Assembly: GCF_037646455.1 (NCBI RefSeq)
Contig: NZ_JBBIXN010000003.1
Coordinates: forward strand, 62,001 to 126,000
Source: Draconibacterium mangrovi_A
GTDB taxonomy: Bacteria; Bacteroidota; Bacteroidia; Bacteroidales; Prolixibacteraceae
DNA length: 64,000 bases
Direction of reading: 5' to 3'
The notes under the pieces were generated by a model, which was not told where the DNA came from, did no database searches, and saw nothing but the letters and a program-made list of their open reading frames with translations. Below are positions 8,303 through 15,609 of the stretch, one piece after another. Every line of letters begins with the position of its first letter. Position 1 is the first letter of the stretch. The position numbers and the translations under genes are program-made.

Positions 8303-10450
8303 CTAAAAGTTCAGAAACAGCCCCACAAACACCATCCGTTTCAGGTCGCGTTTTACAGGAACCAGGCTGTAATTCCCATGCGCATCGGCGATTCCTGTCG
8401 GACGATAACTCAGGATATTGTCATTTCCGAGCACGTTGTTTACCGAGCAGTAAAATACAGAGTAATGGTTGCCGAGGTAAAATACGTGGCTGAAATTCAG
8501 GCTGAGGTCGGAATACATTTTTGTTCTTTCGCCGTTAAATGTATTCGAGTTTGGTTCGTTGTAAGGACGGCCGCTGGCTGCAGTGAATGACATCCCGATC
8601 TGTGTATTTATTTTACTCACCCAGTATTTTCCTACCACCGAAAAAGTATGATCAGAAATAAATTCAGGCGTGACTTTCTCCGGGTAATACTTGTATTTCC
8701 GCTTGGTGTCGATGTAAGAGTAAGTGATCCAGTAATCGAAACCTTTAATACTCTTTTGATCGCGCCAGAATATGTCAAATCCACCGGCGTAACCGTTGCC
8801 GGTATTCTGAAGATTGGTTGGTAATCCGTTTTCTCCGGCTGAGTGGGAGATCAGATCTAAATAAGTTTTATAATAGGCTTCGGCCCTGAACAAGCGTTCA
8901 GAAACATTGCCGAATTGGTAACTTAAAATGTAGTGCGTGGCTTTTTCGAAATCAAGATCAGTTTTCAGTTTCAGGCAGTCGGGCTGAGGTGTCTGATGAT
9001 ACATTCCCCACGCAGCCGAGAGTTGCGCATTTTCGCCGGTTTTTAAAGCGACAGCAAAACGCGGTGCCACATTCCATTTATTAATTACCGAAGAATATTC
9101 GCTTCGCAATCCAGGACGAATGGCCAGGTTTTTCGTGAATTTTATCTCAGGCTCAACAAATACTCCAAATAAGTGATCGTCGAATTCACCTGTGTAATTT
9201 TCTCCTTCAGCCCGAATATAATCCTGGTTGTAAAGGTGAGATGTTTCATTGGCTCCCCAGGTAAGTTTTATGCCTTCCGATAAATCGTGAATAACGGCAA
9301 AACGAGATTCAACACTCCACTCGCGTGTATCGACATCATCGGCACCAATCCCGGTCTTCTGATCCTGAAAAGTAGCAGAAACACCCACGCGATAACAGGT
9401 TTTATCGAAAATGCAGTCGCGGTACGAAAGATTGGAATAAACTGTTATTCCGCGATTTGAGATTTTCATGGGATTGCTATCACTACCGGCAGGGACATTA
9501 TAAGCGAGCTTGCCGTAATCGGTAGTAAAGTATGCTTTAAACAGGCCCGAAGAACGCGGTTTGTAGCGAAATACGGCTGTTCCATTTACCGACTCTACCG
9601 GTTTTACCCAGTCGATGTTGCTGTTAAAAAGCTTATCGTATCCGGCAAAGTTGACATAACCGCCCGAAAGCATTAATGAACTTTTGTCCCAGCTGCTGGT
9701 GTGGTTGGCTTCTCCGCCAATGCTCATCAACGAAATTCCTGTATTGTCGTTCTCAGCTTTCCCGGTTGAGTTAAGCACTAAAACCGATGAAAGTGCCTGT
9801 CCGTATTCAGCCGAATAACCACCCGTGTTGAACTGAACGCCATTAAATAACGAAGGTGCAAAACGGCCTCGGGTAGCAACATCCGGAGTTTTCGAGTAGT
9901 AGGGTTTGGCGGCAACTAAGCCGTCGATGTAAGTCGCTGTTTCGTAAACATCGCCGCCACGCACCAGCAAACGACCGTCGTCGGCTGAAGCCTGTGTTCC
10001 TGGCATGGTGCGGATGGCAGCCATCACATCGCCGTTGGCACTTGGCGTGGTATAAATATCCAGAGGCTTCATCACCGAAGCGCGCCCTTCATCGTTGGCC
10101 GTAAAACTGCCGGCAGTAATGGTTACGGCGTCGAGGGTGTTTACGCTTTCTTGCAATTCGATCTGAACATGGACTTCTGCGGACAGTTCGATTTCCTGTT
10201 CCCAGGATTTGTAACCAATAAAAGTGGCCATCAGTACCTGTTTCCCGTTTTCTGTTGTGCGGAAACTAAACCGTCCTTCGTCATCCGAACTAGCTCCGTC
10301 GTAAGTATCTTCTATAAAAATATTTACTCCTGTAATTGGCTCACCATGTTTGTCGGTAACCACTCCGGAAATGTTGGTTTGTGCTGTTACAAAGATTGCC
10401 GAAATGAGTAGAAGGATTGTTGTTGTAGTTGTTTTATAAGCTTGTTTCAT
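8303..10450 (-). CDS. TonB-dependent receptor with carboxypeptidase-like N-domain
   Basis: The ATG at 10450 is preferred because it opens directly into the signal peptide (MKQAYKTTTTTILLLISAIF, ending VTAQ); an in-frame ATG at 10483 would add 11 residues. The mature protein starts with a CarboxypepD_reg domain (ISGVVTDKHGEPITGVNIFI, about 27-105), then a plug domain (MKPLDIYTTPSANGDV, LLVRGGDVYETATYIDG) and a beta-barrel to the C-terminal phenylalanine (VGLFLNF). At about 715 residues it is shorter than SusC receptors and has no SusD partner, so it more likely takes up a metal chelate or small ligand. A terminator at 10584-10607 separates it from the upstream lipoprotein gene. Substrate is unknown. 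Confidence 0.88.
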   Translation of the reverse strand: MKQAYKTTTTTILLLISAIFVTAQTNISGVVTDKHGEPITGVNIFIEDTYDGASSDDEGRFSFRTTENGKQVLMATFIGYKSWEQEIELSAEVHVQIELQESVNTLDAVTITAGSFTANDEGRASVMKPLDIYTTPSANGDVMAAIRTMPGTQASADDGRLLVRGGDVYETATYIDGLVAAKPYYSKTPDVATRGRFAPSLFNGVQFNTGGYSAEYGQALSSVLVLNSTGKAENDNTGISLMSIGGEANHTSSWDKSSLMLSGGYVNFAGYDKLFNSNIDWVKPVESVNGTAVFRYKPRSSGLFKAYFTTDYGKLAYNVPAGSDSNPMKISNRGITVYSNLSYRDCIFDKTCYRVGVSATFQDQKTGIGADDVDTREWSVESRFAVIHDLSEGIKLTWGANETSHLYNQDYIRAEGENYTGEFDDHLFGVFVEPEIKFTKNLAIRPGLRSEYSSVINKWNVAPRFAVALKTGENAQLSAAWGMYHQTPQPDCLKLKTDLDFEKATHYILSYQFGNVSERLFRAEAYYKTYLDLISHSAGENGLPTNLQNTGNGYAGGFDIFWRDQKSIKGFDYWITYSYIDTKRKYKYYPEKVTPEFISDHTFSVVGKYWVSKINTQIGMSFTAASGRPYNEPNSNTFNGERTKMYSDLSLNFSHVFYLGNHYSVFYCSVNNVLGNDNILSYRPTGIADAHGNYSLVPVKRDLKRMVFVGLFLNF

Positions 10451-10579
10451 GACTCGAAGTATTAAATCGTTTATTGTTTTCACGATTCAAATCTCCGCTG
10501 AAAATCAGGCTTTTAAAAAATAGGTTGACTGAAGTGTAGTAATTTTGGGATGAATTGTAGAGTGGGTGATGGACATAAA

Positions 10580-10607
10580 AAAAGCTGCCCATTCAACAAT
10601 GGGCAGC
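10580..10607 (-). terminator. rho-independent terminator after the DUF4382 gene
   Basis: A perfect 10-bp stem (GCTGCCCATT / AATGGGCAGC) with loop CAAC is followed on the minus strand by a run of seven T. It lies about 75 bp after the stop of the 10680-11540 gene and upstream of the TonB receptor gene. Confidence 0.85.
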
Positions 10608-10679
10608 CCGTACTAAAAAACCTCAAAGCCGTGACCAAACTGATTGATAAGTTTGATCTACGCATCCCTCATACAATCT

Positions 10680-11540
10680 TTACGGTTCGGGAGTCAACAT
10701 AAAATCAACTTCCGTTGATTCTCCTGTCGTAACATTAACATTAAAAACGGTATCTGTCGTAAAACTATCTAACTCGCATGTCACATAGTAGTTTCCTGCC
10801 AGAATCCCTATGATCTGGTAATTACCATCCGGGTTTGTAAATGCAGAAGTTATTAAGCTGTCATTCATCTCTTCAGTTTCCATCCACACTTTCACAGACG
10901 CGTGTTCCAGTGCTGTATTGGCAGTATCAAGGACGGTGCCTTCGATACGCCCAGCCATATCGAGGAGGACGCACCGAATCACCGGCTTGAAGTTGAACCC
11001 AATAATATTTCCTTTTTTCCAGTTGCCTTTGGCAACAAATGATTTGCTAACATCAAAGTCGAGTAGCACATCGGCAGTTTGACCGTTACTGATTTCAATG
11101 GCCGGCTTAATTTTTATTTTAAGGCCGCTGCTTGAACCACTTGGTACTTTCAGATCGAATTTTGTGTCGTCGTTCAGGTAAACGCTTGATTCACCAACGT
11201 GCATTCTGATCATGTCGTAGGAACCCGCATCCAGTTCCACTGAAGCCAGAAGTTCTGTCACACCATTCGACAGACTTAGCAAGTCAACTTCCATTGGTTC
11301 CTCTGTAAGTGTTATAAATTCTGCTCCGGTGGTATCGCTTTCCTGTTTTCTTATTTCAACTTTATCGATGACCACAACAGTTTTAGAAACCAGGTTAACA
11401 GGAAAAGGAGCATCAGTAAGATAGATGTTCACTTTTCCCTTTCCTTCCGTGTAATTATTCACCGTATCATCCTCACTACACGAAAGCATTAACGCGGTTC
11501 CTAAAACAATTATCATCAATACAAATCCAATTTTTTTCAT
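10680..11540 (-). CDS. DUF4382 lipoprotein with C-terminal carboxypeptidase-regulatory-like domain
   Basis: This 286-residue protein has a lipoprotein signal with lipobox LMLSC (Cys21), followed by an acidic SEDD segment of the kind that can send Bacteroidota lipoproteins to the cell surface. Residues 35-190 match the DUF4382 pattern (GKVNIYLTDAPFP, then VVIDKVEIRKQ and a VELDAGSYDMIR strand). Residues 195-286 form a carboxypeptidase regulatory-like beta-sandwich (RIEGTVLDTANTALEHASVKV, GNYQIIGILAGNYYV). Enzymatic activity is not expected. A hairpin with a T-run lies only 35 bp before its ATG, see the entry at 11575. It may be co-transcribed from the sigma-54 promoter upstream of the coiled-coil gene. 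Confidence 0.8.
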   Translation of the reverse strand: MKKIGFVLMIIVLGTALMLSCSEDDTVNNYTEGKGKVNIYLTDAPFPVNLVSKTVVVIDKVEIRKQESDTTGAEFITLTEEPMEVDLLSLSNGVTELLASVELDAGSYDMIRMHVGESSVYLNDDTKFDLKVPSGSSSGLKIKIKPAIEISNGQTADVLLDFDVSKSFVAKGNWKKGNIIGFNFKPVIRCVLLDMAGRIEGTVLDTANTALEHASVKVWMETEEMNDSLITSAFTNPDGNYQIIGILAGNYYVTCELDSFTTDTVFNVNVTTGESTEVDFMLTPEP

Positions 11541-11574
11541 GCTGTATTCTGTCTTATTTTTTTAGTAAAAAAGT

Positions 11575-11613
11575 GTTGAAAGCCGCCGGGGTCTGCAGTG
11601 GCGGCATCTCAAC
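11575..11613 (-). terminator. twin hairpin copy 1, immediately upstream of the DUF4382 gene
   Basis: The bases GTTGA...TCAAC enclose GCCGCC...GGCGGC. On the minus strand the hairpin is followed by ACTTTTTTAC. It is nearly identical to copy 2 at 11680-11718 and ends 35 bp before the DUF4382 ATG, so it could act as a leader attenuator as well as a terminator. Confidence 0.6.
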
Positions 11614-11679
11614 TGATTCAATGGTCATTCTTTATCACTTAATCTCAATAATTCCTTATTTAATTGTTTTCAAAAAGTT

Positions 11680-11718
11680 GTTGAAAGCCGCCGGGTTTTC
11701 TGCCGGCGGCATCTCAAC
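11680..11718 (-). terminator. twin hairpin copy 2, downstream of the coiled-coil gene
   Basis: A stem GCCGCCGG/CCGGCGGC (8 bp, perfect) is enclosed by GTTGA/TCAAC and followed on the minus strand by CAACTTTTTG. It lies 18 bp after the stop of the 11736-12650 gene and is a good intrinsic terminator. Confidence 0.75.
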
Positions 11719-11735
11719 AGATAAAAAATAAAGGG

Positions 11736-12650
11736 TTATTTTACTTCTATTACTGCGTATTTTGATATCTTCCAGAATTCTTCCGGATTTTCAATTTCCA
11801 GGTAGGCAATCATGCCATCTTCTTCAATAAAGTTGTATGAGCTGTCGGGATGTTCCGAAATAATTGTCGCTTTGTTGCTGAACAATGGTATTGTTTTGGT
11901 GTCGCGAATGTCGAGCTGGGTGAAATAAGACTCATCCAAATTGTTTTGTAATGAAACCTGTTTACCTAGTCCAAGAAATCCTCCGTCTTTTTTCAAAACA
12001 CCGTGTTCAGCCAGTTCCTTGTAAGTGCCATAAGCGATGAAACCTCTGTTCAGCTCCATGGTTTTGTCCATTATTTGTTGCTCTTTAACCTGAAGAGTGT
12101 CCTCACGTTGGGCGATCATAATCGCCATGGTATCAACTTTGCTGTTCAATTCAGCCAGCAGAATGTCCTTTTCTTCGAGCTTCTCTTGGAGCGCCAGAAT
12201 TTCTGAATTCTGTTCTTCAATGCTCTGGTTCAGATTCGCCAGTTTCTTTTTGAATGAACTCAGTTCGATACCTGCTCTTTTAAGCCTTTTTTCCAGCTGA
12301 TCGATGTGCTCACTGCTTTTTTCCAGCATCTCGTTCATTAGAGCAATATCATCGATAATGGCTTGTTTCTGATCGCGTCCACCTTCTTTCTGAGTTTCGA
12401 TGGAAAGCATTTTACGCTTTTCTTTGATGAATCTCAGGTTATCCTCAATATCGTTAAATGCGCCAACTAGTTCGTTAACCATGGAGTCGCGTGCAGCAAG
12501 TTCTTCGTTAATGTTCAGTTTCTCGGTTTGAAGGGAATTAATTTCACCTGTCTTTTTCTTGTAGATAGAAACACCGGCAAAAGCAACTATAGCAATAATA
12601 ATCAACGCAAGCACGGTAGTGGCTATCTGTGATCTTCTGTTCTTTTTCAT
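11736..12650 (-). CDS. membrane-anchored coiled-coil protein, probable sigma-54 target
   Basis: The product has 304 residues: a basic N-terminus, one membrane helix (about 10-30), then a long coiled coil from about 35 to 210 rich in E, K, Q and L heptads (LNINEELAARDSMVNELVGA; LEKRLKRAGIELSSFKKKLA). A compact C-terminal domain (about 215-304) contains YGTYKELAEHGVL and a GLGKQ loop. I do not recognise a named family. The gene is preceded by a sigma-54-type promoter (12700-12714) and two palindromic activator sites (12781-12814), and the activator gene lies directly upstream, so it is the likely target of that regulator. It could be an envelope scaffold or stress protein; this is inference. 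Confidence 0.7.
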   Translation of the reverse strand: MKKNRRSQIATTVLALIIIAIVAFAGVSIYKKKTGEINSLQTEKLNINEELAARDSMVNELVGAFNDIEDNLRFIKEKRKMLSIETQKEGGRDQKQAIIDDIALMNEMLEKSSEHIDQLEKRLKRAGIELSSFKKKLANLNQSIEEQNSEILALQEKLEEKDILLAELNSKVDTMAIMIAQREDTLQVKEQQIMDKTMELNRGFIAYGTYKELAEHGVLKKDGGFLGLGKQVSLQNNLDESYFTQLDIRDTKTIPLFSNKATIISEHPDSSYNFIEEDGMIAYLEIENPEEFWKISKYAVIEVK

Positions 12651-12699
12651 GACTTGTTCCTCCTTTTTTATTAAAGTGAAATACTTTGCTACTATATAG

Positions 12700-12714
12700 C
12701 CAAGTCGTGTGCCA
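12700..12714 (-). promoter_or_regulatory. sigma-54 (-24/-12) promoter
   Basis: The minus strand reads TGGCAC-ACGAC-TTGG, against the RpoN consensus TGGCAC-N5-TTGC: only the last base differs and the spacing is exact. It lies 50-64 bp upstream of the ATG of the coiled-coil gene and 100 bp or less downstream of two palindromes that suit an enhancer-binding activator. Confidence 0.75.
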
Positions 12715-12780
12715 TAAATTTTAAAGAGAGCTAAACGTCAAAAAATCAGTTTATTGAAATTTCGGGGAGATGGAGATAGT

Positions 12781-12795
12781 CTATCAATATGATAG
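12781..12795. promoter_or_regulatory. palindromic activator site 1 (UAS candidate)
   Basis: CTATCA-ATA-TGATAG is a perfect 6+3+6 palindrome. With the second copy, centred 19 bp away, it forms a tandem site 70-115 bp upstream of the sigma-54 promoter, the usual position for NtrC-type activators. Confidence 0.65.
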
Positions 12796-12799
12796 TGAA

Positions 12800-12814
12800 T
12801 TATCAAAATGATAA
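12800..12814. promoter_or_regulatory. palindromic activator site 2 (UAS candidate)
   Basis: TTATCA-AAA-TGATAA is a perfect 6+3+6 palindrome of the same family as the site at 12781-12795. It ends 12 bp after the stop codon of the activator gene. Confidence 0.65.
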
Positions 12815-12826
12815 TCCATGGGGGTT

Positions 12827-14173
12827 TTATTCGTCTTCTTTCAGCATCCGGTAAATGGTAGCTACACCAATGTCGAGCTTGTCGGCAACCACCTTGGGTT
12901 TATTGTCGTATTTGTCGAGCAGTTTTTTTACTAGCCTGAGGTTGTATTCGCGAAGCGTCATGTTTTCGGTGAAAAGGCTTTCCAGGTCGGTTGAATCGTC
13001 CAATAATAAATGTTCTGCTTCAATCTCGTGGCCATCCGTCAGTGTAGCAGCAAGTTCGATCACCGATTTTAGTTCGCGAATGTTTCCCGGAAAGGGGTAG
13101 GCCAGCAGTTTTTTTGAGGCTAACGGTGCCAGTGTTTTAGGCTCCATTTTATTTTCTTTACAAAAGGTTGTGATGAAATTTTTAGCCAGCAGAATAGTAT
13201 CGTTTCCGCGTTCGCGGAGAGGTGGCAAATCGATTGGCAGACCATAAAAGCGGTAGTAAAGATCTTGTCTGAAATTTCCTTTTTTCACCTCGTCAAGCAG
13301 GTTTTTGTTGGTAGCAATTATGATGCGGCAATCAATTTTTACCGGTTTGTTACTACCTATCCTGATGATTTCTTTTTCCTGAAGTGCCCGAAGCAGTTTG
13401 GCTTGCAACGAGATATCCATTTCTGCAATTTCATCGAGAAATAATGTCCCGGAATTGGCTTCTTCAAACTTACCGATCCTTCGGGCAGCTGCCCCGGTAA
13501 ATGCTCCTTTTTCGTGACCAAAAAGTTCGCTCTCGATGAGCTCGGTTGGTATGGCAGCCATATTCACAGGAACAAAAGGTTGTTTGGCCCGAGTTGAATT
13601 GTAATGAATAGCTTTGGCCACCAGTTCCTTTCCGGTTCCGGTTTCGCCACTGATGGAAACGGTGACATTGGTGCGTGTGGCCTTCTCAATCAGGTCGTAA
13701 ATTTTTTGGGTGGCCGGACTGTTCCCAACAATCGTGTTTTGGTAGCTGTATTTCTTTTTGACCTCCTGCCGCAACGAGCGGATCTCGTCTTTAAGCTTGA
13801 ATTCCTTGCTAATATTATTGACCGTGTTCAAGAGGCGTTCGCGTATGTCTTTCGACTTAACAATGTAGTCGTAGGCGCCATGTTTTAGCAGGTCTACAAC
13901 CACTTCAATATCGTCTTGTTCCGAAATAAGGATTACTTGAATATCGTCATTTATCGCTTTTATCTGCTTTAATACCTCAAGCCCTTTCATATCAGGCAGG
14001 CGGTAATCCAGCGTAACAACATCAGGAAGTTCGTGAAGGTTGTTCAAACATTCTTTGCCGGTTCCGAAGGCCTTGATCTCGTAATCGGGATTCATCGACA
14101 GATTGTGTACCAGTAAACGGCGGTACCATTCATCGTCTTCAACAACAAATATTTTTATGTTTTTAACTTCCAT
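12827..14173 (-). CDS. NtrC-family sigma-54-dependent response regulator
   Basis: The product has 448 residues in the classical three-domain order. The receiver domain (1-120) has acidic residues E12-D14 and phospho-acceptor Asp56 (VTLDYRLPD). The AAA+ domain (about 145-380) has Walker A GETGTGKE at 176-183, the sigma-54 contact loop GAFTGA at 223-228, Walker B GTLFLDEIAEM at 242-252, and arginine-finger region DLYYRFYGLPIDLPPLRER. A Fis-type helix-turn-helix is at about 415-445 (LDIGVATIYRML). It activates RNA polymerase carrying RpoN by ATP hydrolysis. The nearest kinase is the hybrid kinase with an HPt domain at 15610-18114. Two palindromes and a sigma-54 promoter directly downstream point to the coiled-coil gene as a target. 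Confidence 0.95.
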   Translation of the reverse strand: MEVKNIKIFVVEDDEWYRRLLVHNLSMNPDYEIKAFGTGKECLNNLHELPDVVTLDYRLPDMKGLEVLKQIKAINDDIQVILISEQDDIEVVVDLLKHGAYDYIVKSKDIRERLLNTVNNISKEFKLKDEIRSLRQEVKKKYSYQNTIVGNSPATQKIYDLIEKATRTNVTVSISGETGTGKELVAKAIHYNSTRAKQPFVPVNMAAIPTELIESELFGHEKGAFTGAAARRIGKFEEANSGTLFLDEIAEMDISLQAKLLRALQEKEIIRIGSNKPVKIDCRIIIATNKNLLDEVKKGNFRQDLYYRFYGLPIDLPPLRERGNDTILLAKNFITTFCKENKMEPKTLAPLASKKLLAYPFPGNIRELKSVIELAATLTDGHEIEAEHLLLDDSTDLESLFTENMTLREYNLRLVKKLLDKYDNKPKVVADKLDIGVATIYRMLKEDE

Positions 14174-14255
14174 GCTACACTATCTCTGCTTTCGGTTTTC
14201 CGTCATTCTAAACTCTGTTTTTGCACCCGGTATTGTTCTGTTTTACGGAATTAAA

Positions 14256-15533
14256 TTAAGTTTTGCTACCGCTTGGTTCTTCAAGTCCGTGTCCTTTCGG
14301 TCCTGTTTCTACTCTGCGCAAAAGAAAACTGAACAACAAGCCTACGAATCCAAGTATACTGAATACCCACATTCCGGGAATATATCCTTCCGGATTACTT
14401 GCCGATGCTCCTGAAGCGTCGTTGGTTACGCCAATTAACCACGCCATTGCTGCTACTCCAATCTGCTGTAATAAAGTCATCAAAGCATAAGCGGTTCCCA
14501 GCTTGCTCTCTTCAACAATGTAAGCTACCGAAGGCCACATTACTGCAGGTATGAGCGAAAATGAAATTCCCATTAAAGTTACGGGTATGTATAACGACAT
14601 GTTTCCGTAGGCGAACATCAAATATACCGGCAGTATAATCACTGATCCTATCAACATCATCAGTGCGCGGCGCCCTATTTTGTCGATCAAAAGCCCGATG
14701 ACCGGTGTGGCAAACATGGTTGCCATAATTAAAACACTATTCAGTTTACCGGCCATTTGTTCTGTTACACCATGTGCATCCTGGTAAAATGTAGGGGCAA
14801 ATCCACGAAACGGAAATATGGCGGAATAGAAGGTTAAACAAAGAATTACCACATACCAGAACGAAGGACTGTATTTAAACAAACCTTTAAAATCGAGTTT
14901 TTCGGTTTCTTCAGCTTCGCCAAGCACATATCTTTTCTGTGTCCACCGTTCAATAAAAAAATAGATAACACCGCCTAAAAAGCAAAGTAATCCAATTCCG
15001 GCGGCAAGGTACAATACCGGCTGCCATCCCATATCATATATCGAGCTGGCCCATGCATTCGAGCGGTCTACAAAATAAGATCCGCCCCGGCCAATCAGCA
15101 GATTGATCCCCAATGCAAAACCAAGTTCTTTTCCTTTGAACCATTTTGCCAGGGCAACAGTCAGTGCAACAATTAATGGTTCGCTTCCAAATCCTAAAAT
15201 AAATCTACCGATCAGTATGATGTATAAATTGTCGCTAAATGCGGTAACAAAACCGGCCAAACTACAGATAGCACCAAACAATACCATGGAAACACGTGTA
15301 CCGTATTTGTCAATAAAAACACCACTAAAGAAAAGAACAATCACTGCTGCAATACTGTACATGGTATACAGTTGACCGATGTTTGTTTGGCTGAAGCCCA
15401 GTAGTTCGATAAAATCTTTAGCTACATATGCAACGCTATCGTACATATAGTAGCTTCCAAACATGGTGAGACTAACGGCTACCAGTGCTACCCACCGCAG
15501 CCATCCTGGTATTGTAACTTGTTTATTGTGCAT
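14256..15533 (-). CDS. MFS transporter, MFSD1-like
   Basis: This 425-residue protein has about twelve membrane helices in two halves. The first half has the loop FIDKYGTRVSM and the second LIDKIGRRALMM, both versions of the major-facilitator loop 2-3 motif. GRFILGFGSEPL in helix 4-5 resembles prokaryotic relatives of MFSD1, a peptide/amino-acid carrier family, but the substrate cannot be read from sequence. It lies between the hybrid kinase and the sigma-54 activator on the same strand and may therefore be part of the signalling operon, for example as a co-sensor or regulated importer (inference). Confidence 0.85.
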   Translation of the reverse strand: MHNKQVTIPGWLRWVALVAVSLTMFGSYYMYDSVAYVAKDFIELLGFSQTNIGQLYTMYSIAAVIVLFFSGVFIDKYGTRVSMVLFGAICSLAGFVTAFSDNLYIILIGRFILGFGSEPLIVALTVALAKWFKGKELGFALGINLLIGRGGSYFVDRSNAWASSIYDMGWQPVLYLAAGIGLLCFLGGVIYFFIERWTQKRYVLGEAEETEKLDFKGLFKYSPSFWYVVILCLTFYSAIFPFRGFAPTFYQDAHGVTEQMAGKLNSVLIMATMFATPVIGLLIDKIGRRALMMLIGSVIILPVYLMFAYGNMSLYIPVTLMGISFSLIPAVMWPSVAYIVEESKLGTAYALMTLLQQIGVAAMAWLIGVTNDASGASASNPEGYIPGMWVFSILGFVGLLFSFLLRRVETGPKGHGLEEPSGSKT

Positions 15534-15564
15534 AGAATTCCGGATTTGGTTTTTAGTAAAAAAA

Positions 15565-15572
15565 CAAATGTA
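15565..15572 (-). promoter_or_regulatory. TAnnTTTG -7 box for the MFS gene
   Basis: The minus strand reads TACATTTG, an exact match to the Bacteroidota -7 element, about 32 bp upstream of the MFS ATG at 15533. No clear -33 TTTG was found at the usual distance. Confidence 0.45.
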
Positions 15573-15609
15573 TTGAATATGGCCGGATTCGGAAAGTAAA
15601 ATTTACTTA

